Source: Climacteris rufus (lineage: Eukaryota > Chordata > Aves > Passeriformes > Climacteridae). Taken from it: a DNA stretch of 64,000 bases. Location: positions 62,001-126,000 of the forward strand of contig VZRZ01003223.1 in assembly GCA_013398175.1 (NCBI GenBank), given 5' to 3'. Of this stretch, positions 49,601-60,783 are shown one piece after another. Within the stretch, counting starts at the first letter, position 1; each line of letters begins with the position of its first letter. Below the pieces are notes generated by a model. The model was not told the origin of the DNA, did not search any database, and worked only from the letters and a program-made list of their open reading frames with translations. Both the position numbers and the translations under genes were made by a program.

Positions 49601-51713
49601 GAGACCATGTGTGGTGGTTTTCTTCTCCTATACACTTTGGAATGAGCAGGAATGTTAGGGTTTGAGTTCTTAGGTGACAGCACAAGGGAACCCAGCCATG
49701 AAGGGAACCCAACATTACAGGATGTTGATTTGGATCATATGGTTTATGAATTTATGGTTTGTGTTTTAACTTGTAATCATTGAGTGACTGAGTCATTTTC
49801 CAAAGAAAAGAGCCTTGCTGCTTAGTTGCAAGTGAACTTGCCTAGAGTGAATATATGAAAAGTTTAATTAGTAAGCCCTAATCACTTGCATTTTTTTTTA
49901 ATGGAGACTTACTTGCTGCTTGTGGAATTCATCACAATGATCTGTTCACTGCCATTTCAATCGGAACCAGGTACAACTGCAGTGATACATAGAATCTTCT
50001 CTTTCTGAAATTGGTAACAGGCACCATGCTAGGATCTGTACCCCACACAGGAGTGAGGTAGTCCAGTTAATAGCTCCCAGCTCACTTGCAAGTCCCAGTG
50101 CTTCTGTTTATTTTCAGTGAGCCTCCAAGATGTTTAAATTGCATATCCATTTGTGTTCTGATATGGCTTCACTGGCTAAGTAAAACAGAAACTAGTGCCT
50201 TCATTCAGTCTGTTTTCCTCACACAGCATGTCAGTGTGATAAGTACTCCTTTCTATAAAACTGCTGCCTCTGGCTGCCAGGGGCAGGGCAGCCAGCAGCA
50301 AATACAGCTGTAAATAACCCTCTTTCAATTGCATTGATACTCCTTGCACTCCAGCTAAAAGGCAGCAGGCATGTGATGGGAGATAGAATGAAATTACTGC
50401 AGTTCTTGCCATTTGTTGTTGTCTAGTGGCTCCACTACAAAACAAATGTCTCAGTCTGTAGGGCATGTTCTGTTCTAGGCCCCTGGTGTTGTTTACTTCC
50501 GTAAGGACAAGCTATATTCTATGCCTGTTTTCCCATCCTTAAGCAGCCCACCTGCATTGACTTTCTTTTCCCCATAAGGAGCATAAGAGAGGTGTATGCA
50601 CAGGAGAGAAAATAGAAGGTAGTTGCAACTGTAAAAAAAACCAGAGAACACAGAGCACTGCCTCAAGCGAAGTGACTAACTTTCAAGCAGCAATAATTAA
50701 ACAGGGGTCTGACAAGACTGGCAAATTATATAACCATTAAAGTATACATCCCAAGGCATGTTGGAATTGGCGTAAATACACCTCTCATAGCCACTGCTTT
50801 AGGCTGTGGGTGTAGCCTTAGTAATTTCGTTCTTCAGATTGATTTTATAGAACTGAGGCCTGGTAAGATTTCACACTTTTGGTACTGATGTAAAATGGTA
50901 TTGCCCGTTACCATGCTACATAGGTAGTAAAAGACTTCAGTGATGTCAGTGGTAGATGGTGGTCTTCTATATGCTGTTTGAGGAAGCCACAAGTGGAGAA
51001 ATTTTTTGTGTGACTATTGCTTTGGTATTATTCTGCAGGGTTTTATTTTTAGTAAGAATACATTAGTAGAAATACAGTATGGAAATATCAACAGGATCAA
51101 GCTTGCAATTCAATGGGCATTTGTGTGCTTCATCTTACCCACATCTTGAATACTCGTAATAAAAATACACAATAAGTCACTTGAACGTACGTAACTGGTG
51201 TAAATAAAGTACCTTGTAAAAAAAGTAGTTGGTACAATTTCATGGTCTTCAGAAAGATTCTTATTACACTCCTGTGCAGCATGTTTATGGTCTGTGCATG
51301 AACATTCCATGGTCCTGCTGTCGTGCATTCCTGGGCAGCAAAGACAGACCAAATTTTGCAGTGTTGAGATGAAGAAAATCAAGATCATACAAAAAAGGCT
51401 GCTGACATAAGAGGCTGATAGGCCTGTTCCTTGCTCTTATTCAGTGTGATCTTAAATAGAAACCCGGGGGCATCTAGACCAGGATAAATGGAAATACAGA
51501 TATGTTATTGAGCCAAAAAGTATCTCAGACTTAGTTGCTGTCTGGGCCCAGCAGGTGTCTACTTTCTTAAATGTAGCTTTTTCCATTTTGAAAGACTCTC
51601 ACACTCTTGCTTAATGAGCAGCTGGTAATTAAAAGCTTCTTTGTGCTAGTTGGTCATAGTGAGTATTCAGCTTCCCCTTATTTCATGCTTACCTGTTGGT
51701 TCAAGTTGCAGAA
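49601..51713. other. Intergenic downstream of LYRM7, no gene recognised
   Basis: No exon, RNA or repeat recognised. In mammals CDC42SE2 follows LYRM7, but none of its coding exons is visible here or to the end of the window. Confidence 0.5.
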
Positions 51714-51719
51714 CCCAGC

Positions 51720-52329
51720 TGTGGGAGGTCCCTCCATGAATATTGCCGCCGCCTCCTACTCTAGCTCCACCTCTGATGTGGGAGGCTCTACCCTGGGGGA
51801 AGACTCAATAGGTGGGACCGGGGTTTGAAGCCCACCCTTTCTTCCAGAAAGGAGGTGGGCCCAGAGCTTTGGACCTACCCACCCTTCTGGAAGTCTCGGT
51901 TGAGTTCAATGTTTTATTCGTTATTGCTCATTGTATGCTCCATTGTTTTAATTGGATCCTGAATCCCTGTACCCTCCCCTTGCTCTGTGCCCCATTGTTA
52001 TCCCCTCCAGCTCCTGCCAGTTTTCCTGTCCCTTTTAACCAGCTGCACCCTATCAGCTTGGCGGAGTTCTCTCTCTCCGCTTCTCCTTCCCAGATCCCTT
52101 CACCTACCCCGATAATATAGGAGACCTTGTGGGAGACCTCTCCCGCAGCCCTTTGCCTCCTCGCCTTCTTCCAACTGCGCCTCGTCTGCTTCTCGCCTCG
52201 GGCCACCCGCCCTCTGCGTGAGCCACCCACACGCAGCCCCGAAGCGGCGGCTCCAGGAGCAAGCTCTCGGGCATTCGGGGTTCAGCACTTGGGCTGAGGG
52301 CAACCAGGATAGCCAGGCGACCTATTACA
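51720..52329. mobile_element. Solo LTR with perfect 6-bp target duplication
   Basis: The unit begins TGTGGGAGGTCCCTCC and ends GACCTATTACA (610 bases). It is flanked on both sides by CCCAGC (51714-51719 and 52330-52335). TG...CA ends and an exact 6-bp duplication are the hallmarks of retroviral integration, and 6 bp suits an ERVK/beta-alpha type integrase. The composition is pyrimidine-rich, unlike the neighbours. No internal genes exist. The ORFs (51812-52120 plus; 51928-52303 minus) are artefacts. I could not decide the orientation. Confidence 0.82.
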
Positions 52330-52335
52330 CCCAGC

Positions 52336-52963
52336 TATCTCCACAGTTCCCACTTCGCTTTTTAATTTCACTCTGGGTGTGAATCTGTTCTTGATACTGC
52401 TGGCTTTGTGCTTATATATATTTTTTCTTTTTTTTTTTTCTTTTTTTTTGGTAATTAATACCAGTAATAATAAATAAAAAGACAGGGGCTACTGTTGCTA
52501 CTGTTGCAATCCTTCTGCAAAGTTTGAAGTGCTAGCTGAACCTGTTAACTGTTTAGGGCTTTTTAGTGGTTTGGGAGGGGAAAAGTTTGATTCCTTACAA
52601 CAGAAACTGTAGTTGAATAGGCTCACGATAACACAATTCAATCATATTAAAGTTTCTCAGGTTTACTGGAACTGCAGTATTTAGAAAGCAAATGTATGTG
52701 CCTTTCCTTCTGGGGCATGTATTATCAATCATAAAAGATAAGCCTAAAGGTTCTTTAAATAGTTAAGGTCTTTAGAGGTTCTCAGATAGTTCTTTAAACT
52801 GTAGTTTAATCATGTCTGTATCAAAAAAATCCATAGAGGTCTTCTGCTGGCAGACAGGAGGTGCTCTTGGAAATGCCTCAATGCGTGTTCAGTTCTGCTA
52901 CAGTTCAGCTGCCACAGCCACGAGGTCAGCATGGTCTGACCACTGCATGTTGTTGTCCCGAGG
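52336..52963. other. Intergenic with poly-T tract
   Basis: Includes a T-rich run at about 52420-52449. No gene recognised. Confidence 0.45.
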
Positions 52964-53224
52964 TGTGTCCATGTCTCGGTTTTGAAAGACAGGTGTCTGC
53001 TAAGAGAGGTTGAACCTTCCCTTAGGACAGAGAATGTGATTTTCCCCTCCCTCCGAATTATTTAATTTTGAAATCAAGGGCTCTCAGGCAAAGATACGGG
53101 AAAAGGAATTACAGTTCTTTACTAGTATTTATAAACAAGTAATAATAATAAGAACAACCATAAATAGAACCAGAAACTAATAGCAGATAACTTTCCCGAG
53201 CGGTGTAATCACGGTCGAAAAAAA

Positions 53225-53240
53225 CCAGCAGGGGGCGCTG
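53225..53240 (+). promoter_or_regulatory. Strong CTCF-type motif
   Basis: CCAGCAGGGGGCGCTG matches the vertebrate CTCF core consensus (CCASYAGRKGGCRS) at essentially all positions. It lies in the CpG-rich part of the LTR. Occupancy is an inference from the motif. Confidence 0.6.
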
Positions 53241-53286
53241 TTGAGCTCCCAGTTGGGCAGGGCGGTTGCGATGACTCCCGAGCGGC

Positions 53287-53300
53287 TGCAGGTGGCGCTG
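53287..53300 (+). promoter_or_regulatory. Second, weaker CTCF-like motif
   Basis: TGCAGGTGGCGCTG is in the same orientation, about 60 bases after the first site. It keeps the AGGTGGCGC core but misses bases at the 5' side of the consensus. Confidence 0.4.
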
Positions 53301-53861
53301 TGGCGCAGGGCCAGGTCAGCCTCAGGCAGCTGGTAATGGCGGACAGGCTGGAGAGCAGCCAGGCAGCTCAGAGCGGCAAAAACAGGGCGGCAGGGGCAGG
53401 AGCTGACCCCTCTCTCTCCCCGGCTAACTGTGAGGCAGTGAGGGCTTCTGCAGTCACAAACAGACACTGCGGTTCCCGTGCGGCGGAGGGGGCTGGCGGC
53501 AGAGACAGCCGGACTCTCCCGGCAACTGCTGCGAGAAAAACGCAGCCCGGGGAAACGTGCTCTTCCCAGTGGGACAAGGGTTGAATCAAAGCTCACCCAG
53601 CCAGGAGAAGAAAAACAGGGCACAGTTGGATTTCCTCTGGTCGCAGCCAAAAGCAAAGAGAGCCTCTCTTTCCCTGTGTCCGACGAGAGAGTGAGTGCCT
53701 GTCCCTTCCAACGGCTGGCTCAGCTCTTCCCTTACCTGCCCCCGCCCAAGCACACCCTTTGTCTCCCACAAAAGTGTTGATAGCCCCCAAATCACCCACC
53801 CATTTGTTGCTTAGTAACAGTGATGGAAAAAAAATTCCAAGGCATCCCGGAACCTCTGACA

Positions 53862-55007
53862 GTCCGTGACCTGTGCAGAGACACTAGCAGGAGTGCTTGG
53901 CAGGACATGGTGTTTTACAGGCTGGTTTCACATCTGCCTGAGGTAGTCACATGTATTCAGAGTTTTGCAGAACAGATGTCAGCTCAGTGATTGCATGTAA
54001 CAAAATTCTAAGCACTTCAGCTTTTGGCATCATCTACCAGAGATAAGTCTGTTAGAGCCTTCTGCCTTGGTATTCTTTTTCATGAACTGTTGACTTCATA
54101 TACACTCTAGCTTTATTGAAAGCATTAAATACATCCAGAGAGTATTTCTTGTTTAAATATTAAGTTTTGGTCTCATGCTAGCCACCTTTCTCTCTCCTTT
54201 ATTTAACAGTTTGAAAATAAAAGGTTTATTCAGTTGTTTTTTTCTGCAAGCAGTAGATCAGCATCGGGATCACGCATGGTATTAGTGCATTTGCTATAGC
54301 CTGATAGTCCTAAAACACAGGTGATGGCTTTAATCTATTAATTGATTTTGTTTGTGTGGGTAGGATTTGTGTTGGACTCTTAACAGTTTCAGGTGAAACA
54401 AGGTGAGTTTTCTAATTAGCAGGAGCAAATGAATCCCTTTCTCTATTCTTGTGCACTTTGGTAAAGGAAGCATTTAGTTGCTATTTTTACAGGGAGTACT
54501 TTTAAACCACTAAGTGATTTTACAAGGAGTTGATTTGGAAGCAGCATTAAAAGTTTAATATGAAAAAGTGGCTTGTAACTTCCCTAAAGAGCTGAGTTCT
54601 CAGGCAGCTTTTCAGGTGATATGAGATCAGCAAACCTGTGGCAACTTCAGTGACATTGGCATTTTGTCTTTTTCTTGGAGATCGTGCCAGCTGAAGGAGC
54701 TGAGGTAGTCTGAATGCTGCATGGAATTATCAGTCCTGTTTGAATCACACTGAACTAGTAAATACAGCTTCAAGTACTGGCAGTTCTTTAAGCTTCCTTT
54801 ACAAAAGGATAAAAAATATTGACAATTGAAAACTAAAAATAAAGGCTAACCAGTTTACAGGAAGAGCTGATTCCTAATACTTCCCAGCCTTACATAACTC
54901 TTTCCAAACTACTTGATCAAATCTTTGATCTTTATTTTTATGGGAAAAGACACAAACAGGAACATGAATTGAGTATTAAGGTTGATATTCAGTATTAAGG
55001 ACATTGA
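53862..55007. other. Intergenic, no gene recognised
   Basis: AT-rich spacer between an LTR and a CR1. Nothing gene-like is visible. Confidence 0.45.
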
Positions 55008-55463
55008 GGTACTGGAGCATGTCCAGAGAAGGGCAACAAGGTCCATGAAAGGTCCAGAAAACATGTCTTATGAGGAGTTGCTAAAGTAGCTGGGTTTGTT
55101 TAGTCAGAAGAGGAGGCTCGGGGGGGCTCATCGCTCTCTAGGTGAGGTGGGGTCAGTCTTTTCTACTGTGCCTGCAGCAAGAGGACCAGAGGAAATGGCC
55201 ATTGGCTGAGGCAGGGGAGATTCAGATTAGATATTAGAAAAAAGTTATCATAGGGTGGTCAAGCATTGGAATAGGTTGTCCTGGAAGCTGGTGGGGTCAC
55301 CATTCCTGGAGGTGTTTAAGAGGTGCCTGGATCTGACATTGGGTGATGTGGGTTAGTGGCTTACAGTGGTAGTGCTGTAATTGGACTTGATGATCTTAGA
55401 AGTTTGGATGTTGGACTTGATAATCTTAGAAGTCTCTTCCAATCTCAATGATTCTATGATTTA
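55008..55463 (+). mobile_element. Short CR1 retroposon
   Basis: About 455 bases of CR1 3' sequence, from 'gaggtactggagcatgtccagagaagggcaac' to the tail GATTCTATGATT. Near its 3' end TTGGACTTGATGATCTTAGA is duplicated with a 30-base period (55381 and 55411). Confidence 0.9.
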
Positions 55464-58400
55464 ACAGTTATAAAGTTGTGATAGTAGAAATCCAGTCATC
55501 TTTGAGAGTAAAGTATATGTAGCTTCTACAGGTAAATCTGTGGTGTAGATGTCAAAATATCTAACTCTATTGAAAGACTTGACTAGTGAAGCTTTTATGA
55601 TAGATTTATTCCATTTTTTTAGAATTCTGATTTGTCATTAGTTTATTTTTCTGCCAGGAAAAATAAGTGTGAGGAGAGGAAAAAAGAGGAAGGTCATGCC
55701 TTTATACTTTGAAAAATATCAGGAAGTTTAAATGGTTTTATCTTTTTATAAGCAAATATTTCCATTTAGTAAATATCCAAATATTTCCATTTAGTTAATA
55801 CTTCAATAATCTGGTTTGTCTCAGACAGAAGAGTAAAAGCATCTACTCTTCAAATTATGCTTTCCTTTTTCTTGCAGTATGTCCTTCAGCTTTTCATCTC
55901 ATCTACAGAAAAAGCTATGGCTTGTATCCAGGATTAGTCAGGAACAAAGAAACAGCTGGTGAACCTATGGCCTCTTGAAGCTGGGGGAGAGGATGGCATG
56001 CTTTGTGTTACGCCGTGGAAGTGGGAAGAGTTCTACTGTCACAGTGCTGCTGTAGAAGTAGCAGCCCTCTTCTCTGTGGTCAGTGGCTGTGGGTGAAGGT
56101 TGACTCAGCTGCCTTGAACCACCCCTTCCAGCTGAAAGACATCTCTGTAACTGAGCATGGGAATTTTGTCACTCTGCTCACTGTGCACTACAACAATGGT
56201 AGTCAAAACAAGCAGGCAGTGACCTGTACAATATTCTGCACATTTTCCAGTCAGTTTGTAAAGGAAAAAACAAAGAGGTCATTGCAAAGCTTCCTTCCCA
56301 TTCCAAGTGTGTATTTATTAAGTGGTCTGTTGCTGTCCACCTGCAGATGAGCCAGCAGTGATGTCCCTGTGTGGATCTTCTGTTGGTCCATTTGTGCATT
56401 TTCTGTGTGGAAAGGCCTCTATGCTTTGCTTTAGGTTTTCTTCTGGTGCTTAGAGTTACAGCTTGAAGTCAGCTTCTTGGATGGTTTTTGGAGACTCAGC
56501 ACGAACTGCCCATGAAAAAACAAGTGCTTTTAAGGGCAAGGGAAGGACAAACCTGCGTTTTTCACGTATTGCTGTGTCTATCTGTCTCGCAATGAGAAGA
56601 GTGGGGCTCTCAGGCTGTAATGCCTTTGGATGTGATTTCAGAGGCTACATAACATATATAGTAACCTTTGTAGCATTTTGTCTTGCTATGCTGTAACATG
56701 TTATACTGTATCAGAGGAAGACATCTCCGGCACAGTACTGAGGAGGGGCAAAGAAGGAATTCTCCCCTAGCTGAGAATAACCCCTGAAGGAATTTCCCTT
56801 TAATGCTAAGCATACAACAGATTTTTAATTTCTTTTGTCACTATTATTTAATTATGCATGTATTTTCCTCAGTAATTGTACTCCTAACATGCTTTGTGGA
56901 AATACAAGCAGACAAGTGGTCTCACTGGAGCCTGCAGTGTGTCCAATAGTTGCTGAGGTAAGTCTGGCTTCTGTCAAACCAATAAATGAAGTCCAAAATG
57001 AATGAGCATATGAATGACAGCAAGAGCATTAAAATGCATAGAGGGAAGAGTAAATGGAATATCGGAATATTAAAGATTAATTCTGCACTAGTGAAACAAA
57101 ATTGTCAATGTACTAAATGGTTCTTTAAACAATTTTCCTCTACAGATAAATGTCAGATTTTCATTGTTTAATTATAGTCTGGAGTGCAGACTGGAGGTGA
57201 AAAGAAGACAGATTGTGTTTGGACTACAGAGGAACAGAGGATTGAATAGAGCAATAGTAAAGGCAAAGAGTTTATTTATTTTTGGAGTAAAGAGGAAGAA
57301 AAGAATGAATAGAGAAATAGGAAAGGCAAAGAATTTATTAAATTTGTGCTTGATCTCTCTTCATTGCAGTCATAATTAGGACTGCAGTATGTTCAGAAAG
57401 TAACTTCTTTGAACAGAAGGTTTAGGGTCAATTAGTCAATTACCTATTTTGCAGTCATTTTTCTGTGTAATTTTGCCTGTTTCTGCTTTACTTCTGGTGA
57501 ATTCAGTGGGACTAAGATAAATAATTACTCAGTTGTGATGACTTGTGGAAATTCCTGGCTGTGTTTCGATTCCTTCTGGAGAATGAAGGAAAATAATTTT
57601 CTCTATAAGAGGACTATAAAACTCTTAAATATTATAATGAGAAAGATCATATAAAAACTTCAGATGTACCCTTACTACTTTCTGGTAACATTGTATATGT
57701 GCACACATTAGGTAGTAAGCTCTCAGCTTCTCACCGTTTCGTCAAAATATAGAATAAAATACTTTATAAGCATGTTAGGTATGAGAAAGTGAAACATGGC
57801 AACTTATGTCAGACTAACAATACAATCATAATAAAAAATAAGAAAAAAAGGAGTCTAGAAACTGTGAGTTTCCTTTTGCAGTGCCTTTAATATGTGTTTA
57901 GAGAAGAAGCCACATAGAAAGGTCTGAAGTGGGCAGAACTGTGACAGGTATGCTTCTCAGTACTGCTTTGCTTTAGCTACTGTGTGAAAGACAAAATTTA
58001 GGGAATTTGTGTCTCCAGTGACAAAACATAATTGTAAAGGGTGCATTACCTGCCTTTGTCAGATGGAAAACTTACGTTATGATGCACAGCTACATGAAAT
58101 AATAAATCATGCTTTAAAGCATGCTGTTTGATGTACTTCCCATTGCCCTAAAAGAGATTGGTTTAAAATTCTGTTTTAAGATCCATGTTGGGATTTTTCT
58201 TTGCGATTTTCTAAACCATATTTCAGTGAATATTTGAAACTACAAACACTTAAAATGGAGAAAAAACATGCAAATGTCAGCACATGTTTTTTTTCCATTT
58301 CAGGGCAGAATACCCCAAATATGCAGGAGGAGTGCAAAAAAGGCCCCCAAAACAACAGAACAAAGTACACAACACTGTTTCTGTGATCAAGACATTCAGT

Positions 58401-59694
58401 TAAGCTTGTTTCAGATTTCATCGCCTTGTTCTTGTACAGCTCCATTTATTTAAAACTTCTTTTTCTAACAGGTGAAGTAGTTACCTAAGTAATTTATTAA
58501 ATATACGGTAACTCAAATCACAAAAGTTAAGTCAGATGGTCTCTCAGGAATTTTTCCTGAGTGCTATTTTCTCTACTCCATGACAAAGAAAATAAATAGG
58601 GAAAGATAAAATCTTATAGAAACAGAAAAAACCAAAACTATAGCTTTTGAAATGGATGGCCGGTAACATCTGGAACAGTTTTGAAACTAAAATCCCATTG
58701 AATTGTAAAACTTCTTTGGAAATAATGGGACTCTGTAGCAAGATTTTTAGCAAGAAGGAAAAAATGTTAATAATTTTTTTGGTTTTCATTTATTTATTTA
58801 ATTATTTTTGTTTTATTTAGAGGACTGTTTCACATGTGGAAATTGCTAAAGGTTGCTAACTAGAGGTGCAAAAGCTACCTTAAAATTTATCAACCAGATA
58901 AAGAAATGTTTCATATTCATTCCAATTTGAAGTTAGGAATAAACTAAGATCAGCTAAACAGTAATCTCCAAGGCAGTATCCATATACATAAGGAAATTAA
59001 GAAGTATGAGCTGTAGTTCTGGCTGGTGTAAAATAGTACACTTTCGTGATATGATTAGTCTGGAAATGTATGCCCCCAGAAGTTATAGTAATGCTGGGAC
59101 GGTTTAATAGCCTATAACCAGGGCTAAGAGGAATTGAGGAAAATATAGACTGAATATCAAGAAAAGCGTGAAGTGCAGTTGTCACTGATGTCAATTAGAC
59201 TGTGGTCAATGACTTTTCATAGCAAAGTATTGCCTTCCGGAAAGGAGACACCCTTTTTGATAGGATGTTTGAAGTCTTAACACCCACAGTATCAGAGCAT
59301 GTTCAGTAGAAACACTAGAATGAGTAGGAATTAGGATTCAGCTGGGGGCTTGGAAAATAAAGTGTTGTACCAGCTATGTTATATGTATGTTAAAGTAATT
59401 TAGAAGCAATGTGCTCAACCACACTGAAGGCAGCAGAAGCTGAAAGGGGAGGAGATTCTTAATGGGTAAGAATCCCATGGGAGGAGATTCTCTCTCAAGG
59501 AGAGAGACAAAACAAAAAAAGATGTTGTGCTGCATATGGTGGGTATATACCTATACCCTTCTGTAGTCCATGATCTCTACAGTAGGAAGTCTTCCTGCCA
59601 GGTTACACAAGATGAAAGTTGTGTGAGATGCTAGTCTTCTTTTTTTGTCTTAATAGTTTTTGTATGAGCACTGCACATTTGACTGCTACCTGTA
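55464..59694. other. Intergenic, no gene recognised
   Basis: Over 4 kb of mainly AT-rich DNA. A 25-base unit (caaatatttccatttagt) is present twice at about 55753-55801. The 115-codon plus frame at 56003-56350 shows no family motif and has no supporting splice partner. No other gene evidence was seen. Confidence 0.45.
57218..57345 (+). repeat. Imperfect 63-bp tandem duplication
   Basis: The segment starting TTTGGACTACAGAGGAA at 57218 recurs at 57281 as TTTGGAGTAAAGAGGAA, with AATAGA, GGCAAAGA and TTTATT blocks at matching distances. The period is 63 bases. Several mismatches show it is older than the other duplications here. Confidence 0.8.
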
Positions 59695-60783
59695 TGTGGT
59701 GGGTTGACATTGGTTAGATGCCAGCTGCCCACCAAAGCTGCTCTATCCACCCCATCCTCAGCTGGACAGGGGAGAGAAAATATAACAAAAGACTTGTAGG
59801 TTGAGATAAGGACAGGGAGGGATCACTCACATGTTACCATCTTGGACAAAACAGACTCAGTGTGGGGGAAGTACTTGAATTTATTATAAATATGATCAGA
59901 CTAAGAGATCAGACTAATGAGAAAATAAAAGCAAATCTTTAAATACCTTCTCCCTACCCTTCCCTTCCTTCCAGACCTGACTCTTGGTTTTCTCTACCTC
60001 CTCCCTGTAACTAGTGCAAAGGGGTGGGGAATGGGTTCAGCTCATCACACATGGTTTCAGCTGTGCTTTACTCCTTACGCTCTTCCCTTGCTCCAGTGTG
60101 GGGTCCCTCCCATGGAAGACAGTCCTCCACAAACTTCCCCAATATGAGTCCTTCTCACAGGCTGCAGTTCTTCACTAACAGCTCCAGCATGGATCCCTTC
60201 CACAATGTGCCATCCTTCAGGCAGTTCTGTTGTGGGTCCCCACAGTGTCACAAGTCCTGCCAGCAAACCTGCTTCAGCCTGGACTTTTCTCTCATGGGGC
60301 CACAGATCCTGCCAGAAGCCTGCTTCCCACAGGGTCATAGTCTCCTTCAGGCGCATCCACCTTCTCCAGAGTGGGCTGCAAGTGGATCTCTGCTCTGCTG
60401 TGGAACCACATGGGCTGCAGGGGCACAGCTGCTTCACTGTGGTCTTCACTAAGGGCTGCAGGGAAACCTCTGCTCCTGGAGCACCTGAAGCACCTCATGC
60501 TCTTTCTTCTGCACTGGCCTTGGTGTCTGCAGGGCTCTTGCTTTCACATGTACTCACTCCTCCCTTCTCTGGCTGTGATATCTGCTGCACAGAATTTTCT
60601 TCCTCTTTTTAAATACGTTTTCCCAGAGGCACTATCACCACTGCTGATGGGCTTCACCTTGGCCAATGGTGGGTCCATCTTGGACCCAGCTGGCATTGGC
60701 TCTGTTGGACACAGGGGAAACTTCTGGCTCTTCACAGAAGCCCCCCAGCTACCAAAACCTTGCCATGCTAAGCCAATGAACCA
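59695..60783 (-). mobile_element. Solo LTR, same superfamily as 18665-19749
   Basis: The left end TGTGGTGGGTTGACATTGG and the run GCTGGACAGGGGAGAGAAAA, GAGATAAGGACAGGG, GAATTTATTA and the repeated 'ccagtgtggggtccctcccatgg' motifs match the 18.7-kb LTR across its length. The right end (AAGCCAATGAACCA, about 60783) is diverged. The AATAAA signal is on the minus strand. No clear target duplication remains. The 124-152 codon frames on either strand are repeat artefacts. Confidence 0.8.

Larger units (their letters stand above)
52964..53861. mobile_element. GC-rich ERV LTR, ends approximate
   Basis: The left part (TGTGTCCATGTCTCGGTTTTG, then gaaagacaggtgtctgc and the AATTATTTAATTTTGAAAT block) is characteristic of a common avian LTR family, read here from one end. 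A CpG-rich middle (53195-53720) and the right part with CTTTGTCTCCCACAAAAGTG complete it. The right end near CTCTGACA is uncertain and no target duplication was found. The 159-codon minus frame and the plus frames across the middle lack any protein-family motif, and I read them as LTR artefacts. Confidence 0.6.

Noticed and set aside
53177..53656. 159-codon minus frame and overlapping plus frames in GC-rich DNA
   Set aside because: They lie within an LTR, have no family motif, and long frames on both strands are expected from high GC content.
56003..56350. 115-codon plus frame as a possible exon
   Set aside because: No recognised domain, no supporting neighbouring exons and no promoter; chance is adequate.
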